Assembly: GCA_023213315.1 (NCBI GenBank)
Contig: JAKCPI010002423.1
Span: 62,001-126,000 of the forward strand
Length of the DNA: 64,000 nucleotides
Reading direction: 5' to 3'
Origin: Euborellia annulipes
Taxonomy: Eukaryota; Arthropoda; Insecta; Dermaptera; Anisolabididae
The position numbers and the translations under genes were made by a program. Under the pieces are notes generated by a model. That model was given only the letters and a program-made list of their open reading frames with translations. It was not told where the DNA came from and did not search any database. Positions 1-56,395 of the stretch are shown here, one piece after another (positions within the stretch are counted from its first letter, which is position 1; every line of letters starts with the position of its first letter).

Positions 1-1508
1 TGGATGATCCTTAGTTCTGAGTTCTAGCTGAATCAATTTTTCTCAAACATTTTTACTTTTTAAACAGGTGCGTAAATAACACCCGTGCAAACCCCGAAAT
101 GCGGGGGTGGGGGGGGGGCAGGAGGTCAAGGGGCGCAGAGACCCGGGCGCATAAAAAATATATAAAAGAATTTAAAAAATAAAATGTAGTAAATAGCCTA
201 CATAGTTATCAAAATAAATTTTACAATTCATTGAGATATCTTAATAAAACTGTTCCATAAATAATCAAGGTCGCCCAGGGGGGCCAGAATTTCGGGGCAT
301 CATTTTTACTGTAAGGAGAGCTTTGTTATTATTGAATCAATAAAATTTTGTATACAGTAGGTCTATAATTTAAATATTTTTTAAAATAATAAAATGTATT
401 AAAATTTAGACCAGATTTTTTTTTGGGGGGGGGGGCTGCTAAATTTTTATGCCTACGGGGGGGGGGGGCTCAAGTCAATGTAGTCACACCCCTATTTTTA
501 AATATTAATTATGTTTGTCATTTTTTATATGTTTAACTCTTTTAATTTATAAATTTTATTTATTTGTTAGGTGATTAACATGATTTTAGCAAATCAAACC
601 AAAGAAAAAAAATTTTTAATAATGTAAAAAAAAAAAAATAATAAAAGTTCACGCAATTTTCAAAAGATAGCGCTGTCATCGCAAATTATTTCATTTCCAA
701 CACATGCGTTTGTCATTTTTTTTCTTTTTGTGTTCTCTGTCTTTGTTTACGCCTGCAATCAGCTGATTCACATTTATTATTAATTTATATGTTTTTTTGA
801 TTAAGAAAAATATCAACTTCATATTTAATCAAGAATAATATTAGTACGATTTAAATTTATAAAAAATACTCCAAAAAAATGTAAGTATAATTTCTAGACT
901 ATAGAAATCTAAGATAAAGTTTGGTTATCTATAATATATAAGTTTGATTATTAAGAGTCGATTCTTATGAAATCATTAGTTATTGTTAAAGTCATTTTTT
1001 AACAATAAATTGTTATTTATTTAAGTAATTTGTCTATAAACATGTTGGTACATAATCATTAAAGGTGAGTTGATGAAATTTTTATATTAAATAATAATCC
1101 ATAATATCACATTTTTCATAAATTTACATACTAGCTTACATAAATATAAAATCTTTTATATAACATTTCTATCAAAAATAATTAGGCCTACTATTATACT
1201 TTAGCATTACATATTCATATTTTTCAATATATTTCATTCAAATGATCTTTTTTCGAATTCATTTTATTTTAATAATAATGAATAATTGAACATTAAAATT
1301 ATATTTATTGTATTTATCCAATAAAAAAATATAATTTTAATCAATTTTTTTTTTTAAACAAATTATTTGGAAAATAACTTTTGATATTTCTTAGTCTGTT
1401 ACACATAAATAATTTTCTATTTTGACTTTTTAAGAATGTTCCCAGATTAACAATATATATATATTAGACTCTATATAATGACAATTTGTGAACAGGTTTT
1501 TGTATTTT
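1..1508. other. AT-rich stretch with G-tracts, no gene seen
   Basis: No open frame or splice pattern here resembles a protein family. Guanine runs of 9-12 bases occur near 105-118, 425-436 and 459-470 in otherwise AT-rich DNA. A good splice-donor consensus (GTAAGT) near 881 could belong to an untranslated first exon of the downstream RAMAC gene, but nothing else supports that. Confidence 0.5.
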
Positions 1509-2029
1509 AACAATAAGTGAGGTAGAGAAACAGGCAGCTAGAAATTAAGCCTCTACGAAATGAACGCTTCAAGAGTATTGGAGACAGTTTCAGCTTTAAT
1601 TAGATAACGCCATCCTCAGATCCTTTTTAGAGAGTATGAACTCAAATTCCAGCCCATTGAGTCAAATGTAGATTTGTCAATTTGGGGTATTAATATACAT
1701 AAAATTGCTTGATATATATATATATCCCAATCAATGCTAACCTTTTTATAACAATTTTGATACTTGAACTGACTGCATCGTATAAAAAAAACTCTTAGCA
1801 TTGGTTGGAATATATGTACAGCATTTTGGAATATATGTAAGCAATTTTATGTATATTAATACCCACAAATTGACAACTCTACATTTGACTCAATGCGCTG
1901 GAATTTGAGTTCATACTCTTGAAAATAGACTGAGGATGGCGTTATCTAATTAAAGCCGAAACTGTCTTGAATACTCTTGAGTTTCATTTAGTTTCATTCC
2001 CTGGCTGACCTGTTCCTCACTTATTAATA
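1509..2029. repeat. Palindromic element with a weak hammerhead-like core
   Basis: Arms of about 200 bp (about 1509-1712 and 1826-2029) are inverted copies around an AT-rich loop. On the + strand the core CTGAGGAT lies at 1930-1937, followed by a GGC/GCC stem and GAAACTGTC. The left arm carries the same motif on the - strand. Stem I pairs poorly, so this looks like a decayed member of the hammerhead-bearing palindrome group described elsewhere in the window. Confidence 0.6.
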
Positions 2030-2644
2030 TAATATATATATTTTAAATACACCTATATATATATATATTATATATGCATTTGTATATATTATTATTATAT
2101 AATTATGATTTTCTCATATTTTTCATCTTAAAAAAAAATTGCATATTTTTCAATAGTTTTTCTTTTAACATTCAGATCGTAAAATAGATAAAATGAGATC
2201 TGAAAATTGCCATTTTGAGATTTTATCTTAAGTATTTGATAGATGTTGCTAAAGACATTAAATGTTTTGATTGGGGATTCGCGAAACTTATATTTCGTTA
2301 ACCACTTTCTAATGAAAATGTATTAGGGAACAGGCTAGATGGAGTTGATTCGACACGCTAAATTTCTTCTATGTGAGAAACAAAAATTTAATTTTTCTTG
2401 ATCCAATTCATACTTTTTACTTATTTTCTTGAACGAATTTTGAAAAGATTATTTTAAGAGTTTAATTTTTTTGAATGTCACAATTATTTATTGAAACTTA
2501 GGCCAACTTATTTATGAATGATATGAATTTTAAATTATCGTTTGTGGAGGATTTTTTTTTATTATTACTTCGACTCAACTCGCCATAGTTTTTTAAATTA
2601 CTTTTTTATGATTATATACCGTGTTACAGTAGAGGACAGACTCA

Positions 2645-3415
2645 GGTTTATTCTCTAAGCAAAAACGTTAAATTTTAACATCTGAAATCAGCGTTAATTC
2701 ATTTTAACACTCTTTGCCTCTAGCTATTGGATTTAATGAATTTAAGTACTTAAGCCACACCAAATTGGGTCCTTGTGTGGGGCGAGATCTTTTCCCACTT
2801 TCCTACTCTATGAGGAAACTTCTGCAAATGTTAGAATTTGCGGCAAGCTGGATTCGAACCCGAGCCGTGTTGAGACTTCGGATGTCATGTCCAGAGGGTG
2901 TCTTTAATATTTTAACACCGTATTTAATTAATAAAAATGGCGTCTTTAACCTAAAAAGTAGGTTATGATTTTGACAGCTTTGAGATAAAAGTAACTTGTT
3001 AACGTCGCCTACTAGTAGAAAATAACAAATCAAACTAGTAATGCGTATGCGCGAGAGGGGAGTAAAAACACGATCAAGCAGAAAACATAGCTATCCTAAT
3101 ATGAATCGTTCTCACCTGGTGCAAAAAAGTAAAATGTTAACGTCACTGTTGAAGCTTGGTTTAGAGCAGCGGTTCCCAACCCGTGGGCCGCGAGCTGATT
3201 GGAACTGGGCCGCGGACGTCTAAGAAAAGATAAAAATTATATATATACACTGGATTTCAGCGTTTTTTTTTTCCGGTAAAAGTGGGCCGCACATCAAAAA
3301 AGTTTGGGAACCACTGGTTTAGAGAATAGCATTTTTAACGATGGTGTTATTTCTTTACTTTTTAACATCCAATTTTTGATGTTAAATTTTAACACATGTT
3401 TTTAGAGAATAGACC
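2645..3415. mobile_element. Non-autonomous TIR element (family A)
   Basis: The ends are inverted: GGTTTATTCTCTAAGC at the left and its near complement ending TTTAGAGAATAGACC at the right, continuing into TTAAATTTTAACATC. The internal text recurs at 53996-54400, and the left end recurs at 38708-38840. No transposase is visible. A tRNA-type B box (GGTTCGAATCC, - strand) lies near 2850. A hAT-type MITE is inserted at 3167-3316. Confidence 0.65.
3167..3316. mobile_element. hAT-type MITE with 8-bp target duplication
   Basis: The element begins CAGCGGTTCCCAACC and ends GGTTTGGGAACCACTG-like (read + as TTTGGGAACCACTG), giving hAT-style inverted ends. It is flanked by the identical 8-mer GTTTAGAG at 3159-3166 and 3317-3324. 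It is 150 bp long, carries GC-rich GGGCCGC motifs near each end, and has no coding capacity. It lies inside the family A element. Confidence 0.88.
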
Positions 3416-3842
3416 AAACATAATTTTTTTATTTATATTTAAAATATGGGAAACTTAAATTATGTAAGAGAAAGTTGTACGAACTATTTAATCGTTGCAT
3501 ATGTATAATTTAATAGTAATTATAAAGAAAGATAGGATATAATGTTTTCTTATCTATGTTTGTCACTTTTGAAGATCCAGAAACGACTTATTAAGAGCTT
3601 TTAAAAATGATCAACTAAGATAAGAAAACAGGCAAAAGCATATTTCATTAATATGATAAAAAACAATCCATCCGAGTTCACTTCAAAGATATTAGAATAA
3701 TAAAGATTTTAGCCTCTTCTTATTTGGAAATGAATATTATCTACAAGTGTATGAGAGTAAATATTAAAGCATCCCCATGCGTTTGGTCATGTGATTATTT
3801 CATTGTTTTTAGGTTTTGATAAAAGAAACGAAACATCTTTAT

Positions 3843-4085
3843 TAGATTTAATAGGAGAATTAAATTCAGGGATGATACACAAAGTTTTTTTGTTCTAATG
3901 ATTTATTTATTTAAAATTTAATTTATACATATTTCGACACATACTGATGTATGAAATTCACTTCCGGTGATGACACATATGGCGTCGAAATACGTATAAA
4001 GTGTTAATGTTAAATAAATAAATCATTGAAACAAAAATACCTTATGTATATCATACCTGAATTTAATTCTCCTATTAAATCATAA
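3843..4085. repeat. Palindromic element with hammerhead-like motif (AUACGUAU type)
   Basis: Inverted arms of about 110 bp meet near 3957. The right arm carries stem I CACTT (3959-3963) / AAGTG (3999-4003), a GAC/GTC stem II and GAAATACGTAT. The catalytic core reads CCGGTGAT instead of CTGATGAT, so this copy is probably inactive. The outer sequence matches the intact member at 24995-25240. Confidence 0.7.
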
Positions 4086-4233
4086 TGTTTCAACTAGAGC
4101 CAACGGTTACCAATTTAAGATTAATCTTTATTAGAATTCTCTTCTACGTTATCCACAAAAGTTTCGTAAAAGAATTTTTTTCTTTTTCAATAAATAACGT
4201 TTTGGGGTGCTTTTAATATTGACCTGTACTGTA

Positions 4234-4385
4234 CAGTGAATGCCAAAATTAATTCCCACACAGGAGTTTTCCTATTTCACTAGTTTTATAAAACTTTCCA
4301 AGGTTGGAATCTCCAAAAATTTTTCATATTTAAAATAAAATAATCATATGTAAGATGTATGATATATATAATTTTGGCACTCACT
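4234..4385. mobile_element. MITE with CAGTGA ends, TA target
   Basis: CAGTGAATGCCAAAATT at the left is mirrored by AATTTTGGCACTCACTA at the right, and the left end is preceded by TA. The length is about 150 bp with no coding capacity. The ends resemble other CAGTGAG MITEs here (30125-30322, 47147-47327, 47392-47598), consistent with Tc1/mariner-mobilised elements. A half copy starts near 3751. Confidence 0.65.
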
Positions 4386-4935
4386 AGAGAAGAGGCTTGT
4401 GGGATTGAGAATAACATTTTTGGTAGGAACCTGATCTACGCGTAGATACGTTTTAATATTTCGAGTATGCATATTGAAATGGATTTCTAATTTGGATTAA
4501 GTGAAAGCTTAAGGCAAAAACAACACAAAAATTTTATCTTTGTAATTTTAAATTATTTGGTTCTATTTAAATCTAAATTCTCTTATTTTCTCAACTATAA
4601 ATTTAGTTTAATGATTAGGAAAAATAGGAACCTTGAATAAAAAGTGAAGATTAGATAATATTATAATTTGAAAATGCTTTTATTTTATTTCAGTCTTACA
4701 AATAAATAATAATACATAATATTAATAAGCTTAAATGAGATTTTATTACTGTTACTCTATTCTTTTAGTAACATTAATGAAATAGCATGGCATTAAGTGA
4801 AAAAGCCGCTTTTCTCTAAAATGCTCTTCAAAAATTTATTTTTTTATTTCTTAAAAAAATCTTTTTTTTAATTTTCTTTTTTTCTATTAACTTTATTTGG
4901 CCATACAAAGACATAATTTTTCAGAGAAGAGAACA

Positions 4936-5481
4936 ATGGCAGAGAAATTAAGCATCTCTGAATTGACCAAAGAACAAGAAACATTCCTTGCTGAATGCGA
5001 GAAAGAGTTCGCTAAACGGTATACCGACGACGAGGCTGATTTCAAGAAAATCTGCGAAGCTCCACGTCGTCCGCCACCGATCGTCGAGCCATGGTACAAT
5101 AAACCTCGACGAAATTTTGACTGGTCCCGTCAAAGGGAAGGCGGAGGAGGTTCCCGTCAAAGGGATGGCGGAGGAGGTTACCGTCAAAGGGATGGCAGAG
5201 GAGGTTACCGTCAAAGGGATGACGATGGAGGTTACCGTCAAAGGGATGACGATGGAGGTTACCGTCAAAGGGATGGCGATGGAGGTTACCGTCAAAGGGA
5301 TGGCGATGGAGGTTACCGTCAAAGGGATGGCGGTGGCGGTTATCATCAAAGGGACGGCGGCGGAGGTTTTCACCACAGGGATGGCGGTGGAGGTTCCCGT
5401 CGAAGAGATTTCTCTCCATATCAGAGAGGAAGACATCATGATGACCATGGTTATCATCAACGAAAACGACCTCACAATTAA
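4936..5481 (+). CDS. RAMAC: RAMAC-like RNMT-activating mini protein
   Basis: This encodes a 181-residue protein resembling RAMAC (RNMT-activating mini protein, FAM103A1), which binds the mRNA cap guanine-N7 methyltransferase RNMT in the nucleus and stimulates cap methylation. The first 55 residues hold the activator-type motif (EFAKRYTDDEADFKK, then PPPIVEPWYN). The rest is an R/G/Q/Y-rich RNA-binding-like tail, much longer than in vertebrate RAMAC because of ten copies of a 9-residue unit (RQRDGGGGY type). It ends in a basic, His-rich tail. The start chosen is the ATG at 4936; the frame is open further upstream but with no other ATG. A plausible splice acceptor (TTTTTCAG) just upstream near 4924 suggests a 5' untranslated exon. 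The stop codon lies 20 bp from the stop of the convergent RXYLT1 gene. Confidence 0.85.
   Translation: MAEKLSISELTKEQETFLAECEKEFAKRYTDDEADFKKICEAPRRPPPIVEPWYNKPRRNFDWSRQREGGGGSRQRDGGGGYRQRDGRGGYRQRDDDGGYRQRDDDGGYRQRDGDGGYRQRDGDGGYRQRDGGGGYHQRDGGGGFHHRDGGGGSRRRDFSPYQRGRHHDDHGYHQRKRPHN
5128..5397 (+). repeat. 27-bp tandem repeat inside RAMAC
   Basis: Ten head-to-tail units of 27 bp keep the reading frame and encode variants of RQRDGGGGY. Units vary mainly at positions 5 and 6 of the 9-mer (GG, GR, DD, GD). The last two units diverge most (HQRDGGGGF, HHRDGGGGS). The pattern is typical of a length-variable coding minisatellite. Confidence 0.93.
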
Positions 5482-5501
5482 AAAAAAAATATATAAAACA
5501 A

Positions 5502-7630
5502 CTAATCGAATGTAATTCTTTTAAAAAAGAAATTCTTCTCAATTATATTTAAAAATCGTTGTTTTTGTTTCGATTTGAATTGTTTATACCACTCCACGAT
5601 AGATGCTCGCCTATCAATTTTCTCCTCCCAACTCAAATGTTCCTCTCGTTTAAGAACTTCAACAATTTCATTCCATTGTTTAATCCAAATCACCGGTGCA
5701 TTATATTCCTTTAAAAGACGTAACGGAGATAGGCCATCCTTCGAACATTCTCCTGGTGTCAGCCTATCTTCCACCACGGGAACACTTCCTAAAAACAAAG
5801 AAACATAAGTCTACAATAGTATTGTAGGGAAAAAAATATTTTTTACATTTAATTCGTTTTTTTTTTTTAAATCAAAAATAGCAAAATTTTTATATATTTG
5901 GAGATTGATTTGATTTTATTTGCTCTGGGCATTAGTAAAGAGGTAGAAGTTTTGGTTGATTATAAGTTTACTTCATGTTCTAACAACAAAAATTTATACG
6001 AATTACATTGGCTACCAATTGACTTGAAAATACAAGTACGGTGTATAAATATATTCAGATGCCGATAAAAAATTTAAAAACTTATTTTTTCTATATTCGG
6101 ATACGACCCTACTAACTAGGAAGATTTTTTTAAATAATTATTATTTTAAGAGGGTAAAAATGAGAAATGCAGCTAAGATTATTTCTTTATTTGGTTAATT
6201 CACACAGCTGACGTTTCGGTTCCGTGTTTGAACCATCTTCAGAGCTGGCGAAAAGTAATTATGAAAGTGTCATAGTGGATTTTATACATTGTTGAAAAAT
6301 TCTTATATAATATAAAAATTTTATATAATATAAAATTTTTCAACAATGTATAAAATCCACTATGACACTTTCATAATGACTTTTCGCCAGCTCTGAAGAT
6401 GGTTCAAACACGGAACCGAAACGTCAGCTGTGTGAATTAACCAAATAAAGAAATAATCTTAGCTGCATTTCTCATTTTTACCCTCTTAATAATATAACAA
6501 CTCAGCTATAAATTGTTTACGCAACAATTAAATAATTATATTAGCCTATTACATTATTATTCAAAGTTTTTAATAATTTGGAACAATTATTTTTATTTAG
6601 ATATTTTCTATTTATTTTTTATCTTTAGATTTATTTTTTATATTGAATACAAAGGCAAAGAATTCAAAATATTTAATCGTATCAAGATTAAAGGTCCCAG
6701 GCAAAATCTATGAATTGGATACCAATCAAATAGTCTAAATGGCCTCAGATGCCGAAAAAGACCTTAAAAAAGATTGTTTTTACCTAGAGACATGGCTTCA
6801 TAGATACGATAGCATTCAGTATTGATCCCCACAGGACTTAAAGTCAAATCAGAGTCTAGGATAGTATTAATATATCTTTTCAAGGAAGCATTGGTCTCTT
6901 TAGGACTCCATTCTTTTCTTGAGTGAATAATACATTGTTCTGTTTTATTTAAAAAGTTCACAAGGTGTTCTCTAGATGAGTTTTTGTAAACAGTGCCTTG
7001 GAAATTACAAACATGATTCCTAGAGGAGATAAGATCAATTTGAGAACTAGGGATGTCAGGGAAACTTCGATATGTTGCCACACCAAGGGGCCATTGAAAT
7101 ACTTGTTGGTTGTCAACACGAGTCCAGTCGTAGACGACAAAGAGAACGTCAACTAATCCACCTCGTGAGCGCAGGTAGCTTTCAATCCACTGGTTGTTAC
7201 AACGTTCATCACCCAATATTAAAACAGCTGTACGTTTTAAATTGGGATACAAAGGAAGATAATCCAGCCATAATCGTGCTTGAGAAATTTTTTCTTGAGA
7301 TCGTCCATTGAGTACCAGGATTAGATATTGAACCATCGGAAAGGAATCCTGCACCATTTGTGAACCAGAACGATAAATAAATTCTATACGGGTAGTTTGC
7401 CATCGTCCAAAAATATTTCCATTCTCATTGGAAAGAATCTCCCCATTGATAATATGTGACCAAAGGTAATCAGCGATTGCCGCCTTCCCCCATATTTCGA
7501 CTACTTCACGAACTTTGTTGGGTTTAGTTCCGACTTTATTTGAATAGAAGAGATGATAGAAAGAATAAAATGTGATAAGAATATATACAAGGAGAAATAG
7601 AAGAAGAAGCGCTTTACATTGCGCTTTCAT
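5502..7630 (-). CDS. RXYLT1: RXYLT1 (TMEM5)-like ribitol xylosyltransferase, 2 exons
   Basis: The gene is read on the - strand: exon 1 is 7630-6784 and exon 2 is 5788-5502. The junction splits the Gly of the conserved GSVPVVED motif exactly (CTAG|GT...AG|GA). The 377-residue product matches RXYLT1/TMEM5, a Golgi type II membrane enzyme that adds xylose to ribitol-phosphate during matriglycan assembly on alpha-dystroglycan. Residues about 7-28 form a hydrophobic signal-anchor. Family motifs follow: WGKAAIADYLWSHI, LGDERCNNQW, QWPLGVATYRSFP, a Lys/Glu-rich stretch, and SPVGINTECYRIYEA just before the junction. The human protein is somewhat longer, with the difference at the N-terminus. Exon 2 ends in a basic tail like the vertebrate one. 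The single intron contains a hammerhead-bearing palindrome. The gene is convergent with RAMAC and divergent from TRIP12. Confidence 0.93.
6136..6495. repeat. Near-perfect palindrome with hammerhead motifs in both arms
   Basis: Arms of about 170 bp meet near 6318 inside the RXYLT1 intron. On + strand 6388-6430 the order is CAGCT, CTGAAGAT, GGTTC...GAACC, GAA, ACGT, C, AGCTG. This is a type I hammerhead layout with stem I, core, stem II, a four-base stem III and a GUC-type cleavage site. The mirror image at 6205-6247 has the same motif on the - strand. Downstream of each lies a shared tail containing AATAAAGAAATAATCTTAGC. Confidence 0.88.
6388..6430 (+). ncRNA. Hammerhead ribozyme-like motif, type I, short stem III
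   Basis: Stem I is CAGCT/AGCTG (6388-6392 with 6426-6430). The core CTGAAGA plus one extra T spans 6393-6400. Stem II is GGTTC/GAACC, then GAA at 6418-6420, stem III ACGT at 6421-6424 and cleavage-position C at 6425. All required core bases are present. The extra T after the core is a non-standard feature shared by every copy here. An identical - strand copy lies at 6205-6247. Confidence 0.78.
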
Positions 7631-9171
7631 TCTGACAAGTCAACTCATAATATTTGAGGTTATGTTTATGCTACTTGAAACAAAAAAAAATCTGTTTATT
7701 TATTAAGAATTTTAAATGTGCAATTATTAATAATTTTGTTAATTTAAATAAGAAATGATAATTAGTGATTTTGAAAGTGATTGTTTTATATTTGGCGGTT
7801 CGAACAGCTGGCAAATAAATTTTTGAAACAAGACATGTAAAGATGATCAATATAGTTCCTTTTAATGAACGATTTCACCGGCGCCACTTTTGATTTAAGA
7901 ATTTTTTCTTTTGAACTTATATTTATAAAGACTGATGAGGATTTTTAATTTATAATAATTTGACATACAACCTTTGTTTTGGATAAATGCGGGCGACTGA
8001 AATTCTTGCAGTATTTTACTTCTCATGATAAATTTTTTTTCATTTCGTTCTTCGCTCTTTTCAAAGACTAGTTCTTTTAAACGAGTTCATTCCATCTACA
8101 AACACGAGTGCAATGAGCAACACAAAAGCCAACCAGCACTGGCATTCATCGCTGCTTGTCACCACCTTCAGCCATTTCCATTTGGACTCCAGACTTTTCT
8201 TTTACAATCATATTTTAGTTAGCCAGCTTAGTAATCAGATTCTTTAATTTCATTAATTTAAGACTGATTAGTGTTTAATCGGTGCCTGTTCCAAAATTTA
8301 TTCGACCACGAAGGCTCTGGCTGCTGTTGGCTTCACCTTCGCCTCGGCGACCGAGCGATGAGTCGTCTCGTATTTGTTCCATTCTATCGTTTCAGGGGTA
8401 CGATCTCTCTTAGCCGTGATCAAGGTACTCTCAAGGTCCCATCCATTTTCCTTTAAAATTTATTTTTAACCAATTCTAGAATAGAATTTTTTGATTTATT
8501 AATTAATTTTAGTGCCAATTGAACTCAAAAGAGTCCTTGGCTTTTTGGATCGTCTCGCCAGGTCTAATCATGGTGGATACCAACGTTCTTTTGTTTATGT
8601 CGAAATCTTTCCTAATTCAACTCGCATTTATTTCATAACTTTTAAAAATATTTATTTAACTAGTATATTTTTAAATTTTATAAAAAAAAATTTCAATAAT
8701 CGATTATTAATTTAAAAAATACTAATCAATAATAAAAATAAATTCATTAAATATATAATCTTTGAAATTTTTTTTTTTTTTTTTGAAATTTTTGTTCTTA
8801 AAAATTATTTAATTTTATTTATATATATAAATTAAATTAAAAAATTTTCTTTTTATTTTATTAATCTAGTAATTTTTTTTGTTCATATCTTGGTAATATA
8901 AATTTCATTTGTCAAAGCATAATCAAATTCAATTATTCTTTGACAAATAAATGCTTTAATAAGTAATCGTTGGTTTTGATTACAATTTTTCATTCAATAA
9001 ACTAAAAATAAAAAAAATTTTTTTGTTTAAAATATCTATTAATAAATTTCAATAATGGATGACATGCAAGTGATAAAACAAATTGTAATGAATGCCAGGT
9101 TGGTTTTGTACAAAAGCACATGTCTCTTTTTCTCTTAATAATTTGGATGCATTTATTTATTTTTGCTACAG
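7631..9171. promoter_or_regulatory. Divergent RXYLT1/TRIP12 promoter interval and leader
   Basis: RXYLT1 starts at 7630 on the - strand and the first TRIP12 coding exon is preceded by an acceptor (TTTGCTACAG) ending at 9171, so this interval must contain both promoters and an untranslated TRIP12 first exon. Two GC-richer blocks, about 8060-8215 and 8290-8640, stand out from the AT-rich surroundings and could be leader exons. I saw no open frame matching a family and no clear TATA box. Confidence 0.5.
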
Positions 9172-9214
9172 GTTTAGTTTGATTGTGGCATGATTGGATT
9201 CATGCAGAGCGTCT
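9172..9214 (+). other. TRIP12: TRIP12 5' untranslated segment of first coding exon
   Basis: An acceptor with a pyrimidine-rich tract ends in CTACAG at 9171, and 43 bases separate it from the chosen ATG. This implies at least one upstream non-coding exon in the 7.6-9.1 kb interval. Confidence 0.5.
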
Positions 9215-55766
<46,552 letters not shown>

Positions 55767-55795
55767 TTCGAACGAATAATCACCAATGAACAAAA

Positions 55796-55801
55796 AAATA
55801 A
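55796..55801 (+). terminator. Possible TRIP12 poly(A) signal AATAAA
   Basis: AATAAA lies about 30 bases after the stop codon. Several other AATAAA hexamers follow in the AT-rich flank, so a longer 3' end is equally possible. Confidence 0.4.
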
Positions 55802-56364
55802 AGAAAAAAAAAAGAAAAACGCCAGGTAAATACATCTCTGGGGATTTTTTTAGTGAACAAAGTGCAATTCACATGGAGAATATACCTTAAAGAATTTGTT
55901 AAATTAAATATTTGGAATTTTTCCGTTTTTTAGGGTATCTTCAAATCTAACATCTTTATTATTATTTTCTTTTTTTTTTTTAATTAGAGGAAATATATAT
56001 TGTTATATATATTTACTCCAAATATATAAATATTATAAATAACGAAAATAGTTCCGTTTGTAGTTAAATTCCCGACAATATAATATATTGTTTGGAATAA
56101 AACTGCAGAGCATATATATATATATAATCTTAATATCAAGACCGAAAACAAATGAAAAGATATTGTGACGTGAACTAAATGTATTAATATAAAAAAAAAT
56201 CAACAAAAAAAAAGTGACATTCTATAAACATATGTCTTCTATTAAAAAAAGAAATAAAACGAAAATAGTAATGATTTATTCAAATAGCTTTTTTTCTATC
56301 TCTTGAATGATTGTAAAAACAAATAATATCAGAATTTTCTAATAGAAATTAATTTAAGTGGCGC

Positions 56365-56395
<31 letters not shown>

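Noticed and set aside
4948..5542. Open frames of 166-175 codons on both strands over the RAMAC repeat
   Set aside because: They exist because a 27-bp repeat is a multiple of three and keeps all frames open. Only the + frame from 4936 encodes the RAMAC N-terminal domain.
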